Origin: Odontocerum albicorne
Taxonomy: Eukaryota; Arthropoda; Insecta; Trichoptera; Odontoceridae
Direction: 5' to 3'
Length of the DNA: 64,000 nt
Assembly (NCBI GenBank): GCA_949825065.1
Contig: OX463846.1
Span: 16,278,205-16,342,204, forward strand
Part shown: positions 10,960 through 22,534 of the stretch, piece by piece
Layout: each line of letters opens with the position of its first letter
Numbering within the stretch: the first letter of the stretch is position 1
Program-made: the position numbers and the translations under genes
Notes under the pieces: generated by a model
Databases searched by the model: none
The model's input: only the letters and a program-made list of their open reading frames with translations
What the model was told of the DNA's origin: nothing

Positions 10960-11690
10960 GAGGAATTTAGAAAGTGTGTGAAAGGAAAAATGAGAATTTT
11001 AAGTGGTGGCTAAATATTGAATAAAACTGGGTGAGTTTGAAAAATATATTGGTAGATATAGCAAAGGAAGTGTGTAGCTTTGCAAAAATCGGGTATAAAA
11101 AAGGGGTGCATGATAGGTTAGGCAGGAATGAACTGCTTGAAAGAGAATAGAGCATGAAAAGTATTTGTTGAAACAAGAACAGGAAAAAGTAATGAATCAA
11201 TGAAATGAAAGAAAGAGTGTAAAGCATGGAGAATAAAACAAAAAAAAATATTGAGGAAATAACATTAAATAATGGATCAAGAAGGTTAAAAGTTGAGTAT
11301 GAAATGTAAAATGTTTTGTAAGGAAGTAAGTAAAATGTGAGAAAAATAATGCAAATGGTATGAAAGGAATAAAAAATAAGAATTTAAGGTTTTTTTCAAA
11401 AGAAGATATGGTTCGTTGGAGATGGAAGAAATATTTCGAAAAAATATACGAGAGGATTCATAACAGTAAAATATAACGGTGAGTCTGGTACAGTTGAGAA
11501 GAATGAGCGCATGGAAAATGTGAATAAAATTAGTCTAGAAAAATATGAATGTCTGTTAACTGCATGAAAAAAAGGAAGTTGTATGACAGAATGTGAAAGA
11601 AGGGGATGTGTGTCGCAATAGAAAAGTCTGGCGCTCTGTCATATCTGCCCTCCTCGAGAAGGAAACGGTGTGATGGTATTTGTATATTAT
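10960..11690 (+). mobile_element. LINE-D relic with the reverse transcriptase core deleted
   Basis: The first part (10960-11460) matches the pre-reverse-transcriptase linker of the longer copy at 48110: GTATAAAAAAGGGGTGC, AGAGCATGAAAAGTATTTGTTGAA and the lysine-rich stretch. The last part (about 11590-11680) is the LINE-D 3' end, GTGTGTCGCAATAGAAAAGT then TCTGGCGCTCTGTC and GGTGTGATGG. The catalytic reverse transcriptase region between them is missing. Frames are closed many times. Confidence 0.6.
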
Positions 11691-11694
11691 ACAT

Positions 11695-12305
11695 TTAAAA
11701 ATTATTTTTACAGTTATAAACTAAAACTCAAAACTGACACTGGTTGAAGTTTTTATTTCTCGTATTAGAAATTAAAATGTAAAAAGATAAAAATCAATAT
11801 CTGTTAACCGATGTTGTCAGTAATGTAAAGTAAAATACATTACTATATGTTTAAACATTTATCATCAGAAATGTTGTACAATTATACAATGGGCCCAGTA
11901 GACGAAGATGCGGGCAGTATACAATAACGTATTCCGTCAGCTTTTCAACAAACTCCTTTTCTGTAGTGCAAACGAAGTGTTTGTTGAACATTTTCATTAT
12001 TTTGAGCCCTTTATACACGTCATCACATCGCATGATTGTGGTCCCGCATTACTGAATCCTAAAATGAAATTATTAAATATATATCTTGTTTGATCGCGTC
12101 TCTAATTATTGGAAATTGGTGTAGATTATTAAATTAAACTACGAGTATTACATTCAACAAGAACGAAGAAAACAGAAGGAAACCAATATTTTGCCGATTT
12201 ATAATTTTTTTAAATTTTTTTAAAAACATATTTTTTATGTAAATATTATAAATTATTTAATGTTCAGATGCTTAAGTGCGTATATATATTACACGTGTAA
12301 AACAA
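11695..12305. other. AT-rich stretch, nothing recognised
   Basis: No motif was recognised. TACGAGTA occurs at 12140-12147. Confidence 0.6.
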
Positions 12306-12309
12306 CTAA

Positions 12310-12715
12310 TACTGAAAAGATATGAATAATAATTGTAGAAATGTGTGTACAGAAAAATGTAAGAGGGGACAATTTATGATAGAATACGGAATTAAGTGAT
12401 AGGGATATATGTTACGTGAACTTAAAACTGACATTTTGAGTAAGATAAAGAAGAGCCCTATAATGGCTTGGGCAAGTAGAACGAATGAATGGAAAAAGAC
12501 TAACATAACAAATTAACAGTGCAAATGTAAATGAAAGGTGTTGCACAGAAAGACCAAAGAAGGTATGATTGGATCTTGTAAATTATATTTTCAAAGTAGG
12601 AAATGTAAGAAATAAGATGAATCGTAGGAGCTTCATGAGAAGGTGTATGGATATTGAAGGAGCGAAATATATCTATCGAGATAGGAAAATCTGGTACTCG
12701 GTGGTTGTATATACG
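12310..12715 (+). mobile_element. LINE-D 3' fragment
   Basis: The fragment aligns by eye with the C-terminal coding end of the 48-kb copy. AACTTAAAACTGACATTTTGAG and AAGAAGAGCCCTATAATGGC are followed by CAGAAAGACCAAAGAAGG and TCATGAGAAGGTGTATGG, then ATCGAGATAGGAAAATCTGG. The residues NRRSFMRRCMDIEGAK can be read at about 12616-12660. The terminal 'GTGATGG' is missing. Broken and non-functional. Confidence 0.65.
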
Positions 12716-12719
12716 AGTA

Positions 12720-13200
12720 TGTTACATGTATGTTTAAATGTTTCATATCTTATTTTGTCATACTATCTTTAATACATTTTATATAATTATTCTTATGATA
12801 ACAAGGAAAGGAAAGATACAATAATTACATAGCAGAAATTTAGAAGTATGCTTTTCAATTATCATTAAAAACATATTCCCCTTCCCCTATCGTACCATAG
12901 ACCTGCTGGCTGACTAACAAGGAATTCCTGTTTTAAATCGATCAGTTTTTACAGGTGTCAATTAAATACTCTCGTCATTGAAATAAATGTTGAAAACAAT
13001 ATCTAGATAGACAGTATGTAGGTGAGATTAGCATTTTTATAGTTCAAGAAACAAAACTAAAAAAAAAAAAACAAGTGCAAGATACCACAAAAAATAACCA
13101 CACTTAAATTGATATATGATGCACAAATACTAATAATTCTGCATTTTAATGCAACAACCCATGCACAAAAAATAAGATCCCGCTATTATTTTTTTCTCAA
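12720..13200. other. AT-rich stretch, nothing recognised
   Basis: No coding, SINE or repeat signal was recognised. Confidence 0.55.
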
Positions 13201-13240
13201 TGTGCAATGTGACAATCTCTTTCAACCAACTAGAAAGTAT
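13201..13240 (-). mobile_element. SINE-A tail fragment
   Basis: Only the 3' hairpin region survives: TGTGACAATCTCTTTCAACC on the plus strand, matching the tail of full copies. Confidence 0.5.
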
Positions 13241-13984
13241 TGCATTGTATCATTCTGCACACTGACTGGAATAAAATTATTACATTAAGCGTGAATGCAT
13301 ATAAAAACAAATCAAAGTAACAAAAAATGATATTCGTAAAAATATATTTTTCTATTCATATTAAACGTTATATAAACTTTTACCTCTATTAAGTAAAACC
13401 TTTTCCTTAACTTAAAAAAATTATATTATTGCTGTGCTTATACGTATATGAACCAATTTAACGAAAAATGCCACACATTTTCCGTACAAAGAATGGAATT
13501 CTCTGAATTTTTCTTCTTCGAATTTCACGCAGTTCTAATTTTTCCACTAAAGGATCCACTTCTGTGAAACAATAACGATGTATCTATCGCCATTCCTCCC
13601 AACGGCTTAATTCGTGGAATTTTTCTCTTTAGGGACGGACATATCTAGAATTGTCAATTAAATAACCAAAGAAAGGATCTGTATCCTTAGACCGAACACT
13701 TGAATAAACTCGGTTATTTCAATTTGTAAAAGTGTATTGAGCTGAAAATAAACAAGATTTATTCTTGATTTTTATTTTTCAAAGAAATTTTCACTTTTAT
13801 TTCAAAACCATTGTTTTTTTTACAACTTTGTTATTCCAATATTAATTTGTATGGTACCTCGCTATATATCTGAATTGGGGAAGCGAATATGTTGAAGAGT
13901 GAAGCCAGGAGACATCATATTTTCGGCCTCAATAATCAAGCCTTTGGATATACGAACCATTTGAGCAGGCACGTATGTTACTAT

Positions 13985-14235
13985 TCACAGTTCGTCATCG
14001 TACGTTTTAGAAATTCTACCGCTCATGGAGAGATAACAACTCTCGCAGACATCTAGTGCGTGTGTTGTTACCAGGCGTACTTATTAACCATTGGGACCCT
14101 TTATTTGGATAAATTTTGTTCAAAACTTTATATGGCACTATCGGTAATCGAATCCGAAATTCCTGGGTAGTTAACAATTTTACAACCAACCAGGTCAAAG
14201 GATCACCAATATGTGTTATCATACTAGCCATTAAA
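13985..14235 (-). mobile_element. SINE-D copy, near full length
   Basis: On the minus strand, GACCTGGTTGGT (A-box like) and GGATTCGATTACC (B-box like) are followed by GCCTGGTAACAACAC and then the tail ATGAGCGGTAGAATTTC and AAAACGTACGATGA. This is the longest of the three copies and defines the module order. A chance open frame of 71 codons crosses it and is not a gene. Confidence 0.6.
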
Positions 14236-14514
14236 CATATTTAGGGGATCTTAACAATATTTCGAGGTTTCTTCAACGAACCCGATTAGATTTAGCATCT
14301 TGCGTCATTCTTAAATATTGGTTTATTTATTAATTTACCATCGATTTCGGCATTAAACAATTTCAACAAAATAATTTGAACAAATTTAAAATTTGATTGT
14401 CACGATCTTAATATTTTACAAACTTTAATAGTAGCATTACCGGGGCAAATGTTCTAGTGTTACAAATGATATACTGATTTTTATATCTCACTTTCAGGCA
14501 TCATTACATTTTTT

Positions 14515-14745
14515 ATAAATGTGCAAATGTGAGTGGAAGACGTGATAGAGGAAAACCAAGGAAAGTGTGGTTGGATACGTTCAATTCTATTTTGAAAAAA
14601 AAAATTGAAAAGCAAGAGAATCGTAGGAGCTGCATGACAAGGTCTACGGATGTGGAAAACGTGAAATATGTGTGTTGAGATACAAAAGTCTAGCGCCATG
14701 TCCTTTCTGCCTACATCAGCAGGGATATGGTGTAAAAGTATGTAT
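14515..14745 (+). mobile_element. LINE-D 3' fragment
   Basis: AGTGGAAGACGTGATAGAGG, GGAAAGTGTGGTTGGATACG and GAATCGTAGGAGCTGCATG match the last coding stretch of the family. The terminal TCTAGCGCCATGTCCTTTCT and GGTGTAAAAG follow. It is dead. TACTCGTA lies just downstream at 14747-14754. Confidence 0.65.
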
Positions 14746-14749
14746 TTAC

Positions 14750-15240
14750 TCGTAAGTATTTTTTATGTACGATATAAAAATAATGTTTCAAAAATACGAA
14801 GTTCTCTCAAAACCATTGAACTAAAAATTCTCACCAAATAAACGAATAAGATCAATGATTAGAAATTCCTTCAATAGGGTGCCGTTCCACCCCGCATTGT
14901 GCGAAATACTTATTTCGGTATCGATTATATGAGAGACTTGACCCCATCTGGTCCCAGAATACATCACAACAATAATACATTAAAACTTGTTCCTCCTCGA
15001 GGATATATCTCTCTGTGTCAATACAAAAGTATCCTTTCTTCATTTATGATCGAACAAGAGGAGCGTGTCTTATTGTAATACACTTTTATATAGAATTTTG
15101 TTTAATCTTGTATCATCTAACAGACTTTTATAACAAGTATGTTATACGCGTGGGTATCAGAAGACGCAATATGATATGATATCTCACCATAATTTTTAGC
15201 TCCTGTCTGATCACGGACTGGGTTTTTCTGTCCACTGTTC
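14750..15240. other. Stretch without recognised gene
   Basis: A short patch at 14870-15010 is closer to balanced composition, but its frames show no motif. Confidence 0.5.
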
Positions 15241-15350
15241 GTTATTTTTTACGTTGGTCTTGCAACTGTCTATGCTATCAGACTCTGGAATCAACTGTCC
15301 AGAAGACTCGCACCCTCGTTAGCTTACTTAAAATACATTATGTTTCAATC
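15240..15350 (+). mobile_element. Candidate LINE C-terminal fragment
   Basis: A short frame reads AIRLWNQLSRRLAPSLAYLK at about 15273-15332. The pattern 'LWN-L', then 'PSL--F/LK', is typical of the last residues of jockey/CR1-type LINE ORF2 proteins. Only about 35 codons are readable, so this is tentative. Confidence 0.35.
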
Positions 15351-15354
15351 CAAT

Positions 15355-16435
15355 AACTTAGTATGTTCTTCTCAATTTTTATCCCTGATTTTCTTACTCA
15401 ATAATTTTCCCTTTCCCGTCTATTGAAAGTAAACAGCGTTTATGTTTTATTATACATGATACTTTTTAAACTCTGAATCAAACGCATACAATTTTATGAC
15501 GTTTTTCTAATTATCATGTTGAGCTACACAGCAAAACTTTATAAATAATTTATTACAAAGTACATTCTACCCTTTCAAAATTCTACCCTACAAAGTACAT
15601 TCTAATCATATCTAAACAAAAGTGTTATATGACTGTACATTTCAGCAATGACAATAGAACAATAATCACATTGAGAAGATATTGCAGTCAACTTCTGTAA
15701 CTATAACAATAGTCCAAATAAGGAAAAAAAACCGCTTTTAAAATAAAATATTGTTTAACGAATTGGTTGCAATTTATTATGTGTTTAGAAACAAATTTAA
15801 CAATTGACGTTTGCTTCTTAAACGGCAATTTATTTTTAAGATGAGGACAGAGATTATATTCTAGAAAGATAAACCATGAAATTTTAACATACATACACGT
15901 ATGTATATGATTGACAAAGCAATAAAATCTAAAGATGTTCATGCTAATGTGACATATTTTCATTTTTCTTCACATAAAAAAATTTAAAACTTTTTGAAAG
16001 CGTAGTGTTAAAAATTAATATTTTATACAAAAAAAAACAGAATCTAGCACAAAAATCAAAGAACCAGTAAGCTTCAGAATAGAGCTTAAGTGCGTAAATA
16101 GCACATAAATACCTTTTTTTATCTAAAGTCTATAAGAAAGGCATGCATTTAATTGGAGGTATTTTTAAACCCATGGGTATTTCAAGTAAATGGACTTAGT
16201 TTTAAACAAAGCGATATCAGCATCATATTAAGTATAGTAAGCAGGAATATACTCTAGCCCAAAGTTCATAAAATTGTAAAAAAAAATTTTTGATCACACG
16301 ATTTGTTAACCTAAACTGATATATTATTTACCCAAATTAACTTTCATCTATACCCTGAATTAATATTCATTTTAAACTACTGTATTTTATTTAGTTGACT
16401 ATTGTAACATATCTACAATAGAACGTATACGGAAC
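15355..16435. other. AT-rich stretch, nothing recognised
   Basis: The direct repeat TACAAAGTACATTCTA occurs at 15553 and 15589. No gene motif was recognised. Confidence 0.55.
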
Positions 16436-16437
16436 TC

Positions 16438-16690
16438 AGAATTTACTGTCAGAATGCTCATGATCTGAGATCCAAAACAGAATCTTATCGTCAGGAAGTT
16501 CTAGGTAATAATTATGACATTGTGTATCTGACTGATGCATGGTTAAACGGGGGAGTTAGGAGATATTTGATACGTGGTATTTAGACGGGACCGCCGATCT
16601 TCGTATAATGTTAAGGGTGGAGGCGTTTTAAAAAAGTTTGTATATTTAAACATACAGTGCCACAGGATGGAAGTGAGGTGTAATAAATGC
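16438..16690 (+). pseudogene. LINE endonuclease domain fragment (jockey/CR1 type)
   Basis: From 16438 one reads RIYCQNAHDLRSKTESYRQE followed by YDIVYLTDAWLN, then a stop. After a frameshift it continues FRRDRRSSYNVKGGGVL. This is the start of an AP-endonuclease domain of a CR1/jockey-class LINE. The QN-LRSKT block, the 'LTETWLN' block with the catalytic Glu replaced by Asp here, and the 'RRDR--GGGVL' block appear in the usual order and spacing. Both ends are truncated. It is a different LINE from the one at 2.1-5.6 kb. Confidence 0.7.
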
Positions 16691-16699
16691 AAATAAGTT

Positions 16700-17585
16700 A
16701 AAATTAAATTTTATTCCTTTGTTTCTTTTTCTTTGCAACCTGGGCTCGTTTTTAAATTTCTTGACGCCAAGGCTAGAGGGTGAATAAACCCATTTCGATT
16801 ATTGCCCAACAGACTGGATTCCAGCCTTATAAAGGCTCATTTTACAATAATCAAATTTAGGTTATCAGATCTAAGTCTACCTTAGTTTCAAATCAACTAT
16901 TGGTTAAAGCTTTATAGATTATTTCGTTACTTGTAACACCATTGAAGTAACCCCATGATATATCACGTTTTATAGGATCAGATAATCTATTCTTATTCCT
17001 ACAATAAAAGCGAGTATTTTCAAAGCACAGCTTTTTAACTCGTTTACGTAACCAGAATGAGTATCACTGAATGGCAAAGTTCCTTTGACAATCGTCGTTT
17101 TCTATTTTTCACTCTGAACAAGGAACTAAAATGAAAATAGCATCGACTAAGTCGTTATTGCGACACGTTTGCAACAGTTTTATTGTTTCAGCCAAGTTGT
17201 CAATGAAACTTCTTATGATAATTTGTGATTATGGCGCAGAAACGACATCAATAGGCTTAGAGCAATGCTACTCAAATGGTAGTCCGCAGGATGCGGGTAG
17301 CCATAGTAGCCGTAGACCGTCACCTTAGTAAGGTCGAAGTATTTACATTATGTATTTATTTAAAATCAATAAAACTTTATTAAAAATACATTTTTCAATA
17401 CTCACTCCAAAAGAGTAAAACAGGTCTTTAAATAACACTGAAATATATATACCAGTCCACTACACTTGCAAGTTTGAGTAGCACTGGACTAGAGAAGGTT
17501 AGACGGTTACCAAAATAGATGCAGGGACCAAAAATTCAATGTTTAGCATGTACGCCATACATTATGTATAAAATTTTATTACACT
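16700..17585. other. Stretch without recognised gene
   Basis: The 65-codon frame at 17131-17328 shows no recognisable motif. A patch at 16730-16850 is less AT-rich but I could not assign it. Confidence 0.5.
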
Positions 17586-17587
17586 TT

Positions 17588-17788
17588 CGTCGTATACAGT
17601 ACTACCTGACGGGTGTATTGCCATAGGGCAATCTCTTCCAACCATCCAAAAATATGTGAAAGAGGCATAGAATGAAAACCAGACATTAATATTATTTTCA
17701 TAAATAAAAAATCGGGTACTAGTGGGAATCGAACACACAACCTCTACATTGGGAAATAGTCGTATCACCAACTAGGCCACGGAGGTCG
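17588..17788 (-). mobile_element. SINE-A, full-length reference copy
   Basis: On the minus strand the element begins ACGACCTCCGTGGCCTAGTT, whose A box TGGCCTAGTTGGT is the complement of 17767-17779. The B box GTTCGATTCCC is the complement of about 17724-17734. A body with a CTGGTTTT block follows, then the tail GGATGGTTGGAAGAGATTG. The tail folds into a short hairpin (TTGCCCTATGGCAA) and ends near GTACTGTATACGAC. The pattern is that of a tRNA-derived SINE with a polymerase III promoter. The hairpin tail resembles 3' ends of RTE-type LINEs, which I infer supply the reverse transcriptase. Confidence 0.75.
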
Positions 17789-17894
17789 TGGATGGTATGA
17801 TATCCCAGATTCGATAATGGACAATTTTTTATCAGACATATATATGTATACATATTTGAAATAATTTTTAATCTGGCACTAAGTAGCTACTTAT

Positions 17895-17966
17895 ATTATT
17901 GAATAACATTTTCTTGGTATTATTAAAGAACATTTTCTTGGTATTATTGAATAACATTTTCTTACA
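17895..17966. repeat. 24-bp tandem repeat, 3 copies
   Basis: The unit ATTATTGAATAACATTTTCT plus TGGT occurs three times; the middle copy has GAATAA changed to AAAGAA. Confidence 0.8.
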
Positions 17967-18372
17967 CAAACTCTCCTATGAACTTAATTGATATAGCACA
18001 CTTTTTTTCATGATTCCGGTTGAACATATTTTAATTAACGAATTTCACAGTATTTTTTAATTGAATGGTTATTATTTACTCGCTTATAAGAGCCCTCTAG
18101 ACGAATTTAGAAAAAAATCAAAGATTTCGGGTTTAATATTATCGAACTTCATATGTAACTCATGAGCTTAATATTAATTTTGTATTATAACTATCATTTC
18201 TCCAACACGTTATATCTTTGTCGAGGTTGACAACGAGAAAATATGAGTATCTGGAACTTATTCAACCTTATAGTACATTTTTTGCTTTAGCTACTAAACT
18301 ATCATAGGTGTTTGCATGTATCATGTACCATTTTTCATACGTTAAATTCGTCTATATTGTTGTATTACACTC

Positions 18373-18525
18373 CTGTTGTATACAGCGCAATCTGGTAAAT
18401 TCTATCAACCAACCAGACAGACAATATATGACAAACCAAACTGCGGCCCATTCTTCACAGGTTCCCTAGGAATCGAACTTGAAACCATATTATCAAAATG
18501 TCTATCAACCGAGTCACGGAGCTAT
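18373..18525 (-). mobile_element. SINE-A copy (internally shortened)
   Basis: The tail CAATCTGGTAAATT then ATCAACCAACCAGACAG, the B-box complement GGAATCGAACTTG, and a head near CCGAGTCACGGAG are present. The hairpin part of the tail is lost. A second copy follows immediately. Confidence 0.6.
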
Positions 18526-18537
18526 TATGTATTACAC

Positions 18538-18730
18538 AATCGTTGTATACAGTACTACCGGTTTAGGTCTTATTGCCATGTGGATATCAATTCTTACTGA
18601 CTTGAAAGATACTTAAAAACCCTTGAGAGAAATCCAGATTGGAATCATGTTTTTAAATGGTATTAATGGGATTAGAACCTGCCACCACTAGGTTGAAAGT
18701 AAGAGGTTTTACCAGCTCGTCACAAAGTTG
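18538..18730 (-). mobile_element. SINE-A copy in tandem with the preceding one
   Basis: GTATACAGTACTACCGG, ATTGCCATGTGG and the head complement ATTAGAACCTGCC are visible. It lies head-to-tail with the previous copy, with about 15 bases between them. Confidence 0.55.
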
Positions 18731-18734
18731 GCAC

Positions 18735-20030
18735 TAACTTGTTAACTAGGCCGTTGGCTCTTTCTTGTTTCAAAAGCTAAAACGTTTTCCTCAGGCATCC
18801 TTAATTTCGTGTTAATAAATTATAAATAATAAATTTACATTATAATGGCCATTAAAGATAAGACTTATATATTTAGGTATATGAATAAAATACTGACGCT
18901 AATATGTAATGAAGAGTTGAACTTGATTTTAATGTGGTTGTTGAGATTATGAAGCTGTTGGAATTATGTTTGTGATAGCTTGGGATTCAAATATTTAAAG
19001 TAAATCTACGAAATTTGTGATTATGATATAATACCACTTCGTCATAGGCCTTGCCTAGTGAAGGGATTCTTTATATCCATGAAGTGAAAGTTTTTTGCAT
19101 TTTTATATACTTGTACTCGACGAGTCGCCTTTCCATTGAAACAATGTAAATGGTAATTTTAGAATTGTGAATGGTGTAAAAATTAGGGAAAGTAGAAAAA
19201 CTAGGCATATTTCACTTATTGAAAAAAAAACACTTTGCAAGAAATATACTTTTTAAATGCACGTCCTTGTGCAATAATAATGTTTGATCTGATTTCTTAT
19301 CTCAAAAAATGGGGTTATAATGTATTATTTTACTTTTTATTCCAGCGTTCTCGCACATTCATTGGCATCTGTCATGTATTAAACATGAGATCGCGACACA
19401 AGGAGAATATATAAAGCCCATTCAAAATGAAGCTATTCCTCTTCATTTCTTCGTAATCTCATATCCAGCAGGCCGGCTGAGATCCTAAAACCCATTCGAG
19501 ATGGAGAGCGAAGGGCTGTTAAATGTTGAAGAAAGCCCAGAAGATAGATGAAGACAGCAATAATGTTGAATAAAAAAACTTTCACTATATTAAAGGTTAA
19601 AGGATAGTGTTGGTCCTAACGTATTTAACTCTATAGTTCAAGATGCAAAAACGAAATATATCAATTAATAAAAGCAAAAATCGAATATTAACCTTCGAAA
19701 AACATGTGATAGAAATACTCTTTTCGTATTAAATTCACCATGATAACACACCATTTTGTAATTAAAAAAAGGTATCGGGTTTTACTTTCTAGAGCTATAT
19801 ATTAACATATTTAATATATAAACCTGTATGCCGAGAAAGAACCTTTCAAGGATCACATACAATTAAGTTACAATAAACATAAAATATGGAATAATTTTAT
19901 AAAAATATTAATATAAAAATTTTGTAAAATTTAAATTATTTAAAAAATATATTATTTTATGAAAAAAATAATTAAATATATTTTTTTATTTTATCATATA
20001 ATAAATTATTTTTCAATTTATAATATTTCA
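18735..20030. other. Stretch without recognised gene
   Basis: Around 19342-19485 one plus-strand frame stays open for about 48 codons in a less AT-rich patch, but I recognise no family. The rest is AT-rich. Confidence 0.5.
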
Positions 20031-20034
20031 CAAT

Positions 20035-20262
20035 GTACAGTGAGTATGAGTGGAAGGCGTGGTAGCGGAAGATCAAAGAAAGTGTGGTTGGTGCAAGTTA
20101 ATTTGAAAGCAATTTATATACAATAATAAAAGAGAGAAATTGTGGGAGCTGTATGAGAAGATGTATATATGTAGAAGAGGCGAAATAGGTGTATCGAGAT
20201 AGGAAATTCTGGCACTCTGTTCTCTCTATCTATGCCATTAAGGAAACGGCGTGATGGTACAT
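20035..20262 (+). mobile_element. LINE-D 3' fragment
   Basis: TGAGTGGAAGGCGTGGTAGC, GATCAAAGAAAGTGTGGTTG and GCTGTATGAGAAGATG are followed by TATCGAGATAGGAAATTCTG and the family end GGAAACGGCGTGATGG. It is truncated at its 5' side and closed in all frames. Confidence 0.7.
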
Positions 20263-20420
20263 AATAAATAACTTTATTTATTAGTGGAGAAACAAATTAA
20301 TTTATTTTTAAATATTCTTTTACATTTCTCTGTAGGGGTTGATATGTACGAATACTATAGACCGCCAAGTTGTCTATCACGACATACTATATAGTATTGT
20401 ATTGTATTGTACTGTATTAC

Positions 20421-20480
20421 ACTTTCTTCACAGTACAACCTGGCGGGATTATTGCCATTTAGTAATTTCTTCATGTGCCA
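20421..20480 (-). mobile_element. SINE-A tail fragment
   Basis: CAGTACAACCTGGCGGGATT, ATTGCCATTTAGTAAT and TTCTTC match the tail. The head is missing. Confidence 0.5.
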
Positions 20481-20484
20481 TAGG

Positions 20485-20920
20485 ACATACGTATATAATA
20501 TAACTTCATTTTGCTTAATAACAGGCAGAGGCTATAAAAAAGTACTTCACAGTTTTCTAATAATCCCAATTGGTTTGAATGTGTTATCCGTTTCGTAAAT
20601 ATTTGATTTGAAAAATCTTAATATCTCTTTAAATATTGTTAAGCTTAAAAGGGTATTTCGCCGGCATTTCTTCAACATTAGGTCTTGACTGAGACTGGTT
20701 ATTCCAATTACACTTTATTTGATGTATTTTTTATTTGTTCTATAATTTTGTGTTCTCGTTGTCCTTGAGAGAGATTTTGGTTTTTGTTCTACTTAGTCTT
20801 GTTTTGTTCCTCGTGTTTCATTATTTTTTTCGTTCTGTGTTTTATACTATACATCGACATGCATTATATTTTAAGAGATACGTGTATTTTTAATTATGTT
20901 TTTTTGCAATGTTGGTATTT
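20485..20920. other. AT-rich stretch, nothing recognised
   Basis: T- and G-rich on the plus strand at 20690-20900. No motif was recognised. Confidence 0.5.
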
Positions 20921-20924
20921 CACA

Positions 20925-21432
20925 GCGAATTAGTGCAAACTTTGATGTATGCGAGTGAAATATGAACGTGGAAAATGAATGAAAGGAGCCGAATAAATGT
21001 GGTGGAAATGGGTGCATAGATATTAATATTTGTTGTATCGATGTATAACAGTTGCACAGACGTTAATATTTTATATGTCGATGTATGACAGTATTAAGGA
21101 TGAATGTAAGCTAAAACTTGTGTGTTAAGTATGGTGAAAGAAGCACGGTTATGTGTTTTGGACATGTTTAATGTATGGGTACCAAAAGATTAACTAAACA
21201 AAGTTATAATCTAAACATAAGTGAGAATCATAATAGAGAAAGACGGTGCCAAGTATGGTTGGAGCCATTAATTTTTTTTAAGAACAAAGGTACAGAGTAA
21301 AACAAACAGAAAGACCTCTATGAGAATAAAAATAGTAGAGGCGAAGGAAGTATGTACGAGTATATTGCGAAAGGAAAATTTGGCGCTCTTTCCTCTCTGC
21401 CTACCTCAATAGGAAAATGGAGTGATGGAATG
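20925..21432 (+). mobile_element. LINE-D 3' fragment with an inserted 8-mer
   Basis: The fragment starts within the thumb/C-terminal region (TTGATGTATGCGAGTGAAAT) and runs to the family end TTTGGCGCTCTTTCC and GGAAAATGGAGTGATGG. TACGAGTA sits at 21355-21362, where sister copies are about 6-8 bases shorter. Frames are closed. Confidence 0.65.
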
Positions 21433-21439
21433 TGTTGAG

Positions 21440-22105
21440 ATATTTTATCTTTTGTTGTATAAATGTTACAGTGATATGTAAAGGACTTATGACGTATTTA
21501 TTTTTTTCAATAAATCAAACAAGTGTCGGAGGCCGATATTCTCTTGAATCGTTTAAAATTTTCTTTCATAGATCCTTCCACCTGAATGTCTTAAGATGTA
21601 TTTTTTTACTGCATAACGCTTTTTGAGTATTTTGGTCAAAGGTATTGTATTTACAATAAGAACCTATTAAGAATCAATTTATAACATTTTTTAAACTTGA
21701 CTCTTTCAGATTGTTAGGACATTACTTATAATACACCATGTTTCTAAATACTAGGAGCTTGTAAGAAATGAGGTTTCACGTGAGCATTACAAGCACGATT
21801 TTCATTTATTTACTAGAATTTAATTTCAAAATAATTCGTGAATCGAAACAGTCACACCCCACAATCCAATGTTCCGTTTCGATTCAGGGTAATACATTCC
21901 ATACCTTTTAACTGCTGCTTAGCAAATGTATTTTAATTATCATAACGAGATTAACTGTGAAAATTTCTGTTAAATATATGTTTTAAATATTTTGAAGATG
22001 ACGTAATGATATACGTTTCAAAGTGGCTTTAGAGTACTTCTGTTACTCATTGTTTATTTATTTAAAATATATATGACACTTACTCGTCAAATAATTTACT
22101 AAACA
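21440..22105. other. AT-rich stretch, nothing recognised
   Basis: A 64-codon frame at 21432-21626 is hydrophobic and unrecognised. Confidence 0.5.
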
Positions 22106-22109
22106 AAAT

Positions 22110-22530
22110 ATGAAATATTACCAATTTCAAAAATCTACACAATTCAGAAAATGGTATTACTACACTGAAACAAAAAAAGCTATTCATAAACAATTAAGGA
22201 AAACACGTAATCAATCAAACGATAAAATTCCTGGTCGGTATCCCACGGCGGAGCTTTTCAGAGAGTATCAGGTCCTGAACATAGCCAATTTACATCTCAA
22301 ATCCATTCTCTGGCACTACCATCGAGAGGAAGGGAAGATACAGACTCAGCAGACACACATGACACGCATGGCAACTAATGAAATGTTCACTATCCCTAGA
22401 GTTAAAACCTCTTTTTCCCAAAGGCAATATGTTTATTGGCTCCCATGACATATAATGGCGTGCCGAATTCAATATAGGTAAAGGTAGGAAAAACATTTAG
22501 ACAGTCGATCGGAGCGTGGTTGTTATTGCG
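22110..22530 (+). pseudogene. LINE ORF2 C-terminal fragment (jockey/CR1 type)
   Basis: An open frame of 112 residues (22110-22448) contains YQVLNIANLHLKSILWHYH and then FTIPRVKTSFSQRQYVY followed by WLP. This matches the conserved tail of CR1/jockey-class ORF2 proteins, where a leucine-rich helix is followed by 'I-IPR--T-F--RS--Y-GP--WN-LP'. The last segment appears to continue in a shifted frame after 22448. There is no start and no catalytic domain, so this is a 5'-truncated relic that stayed open by chance or is fairly young. Confidence 0.6.
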
Positions 22531-22534
22531 ACAG

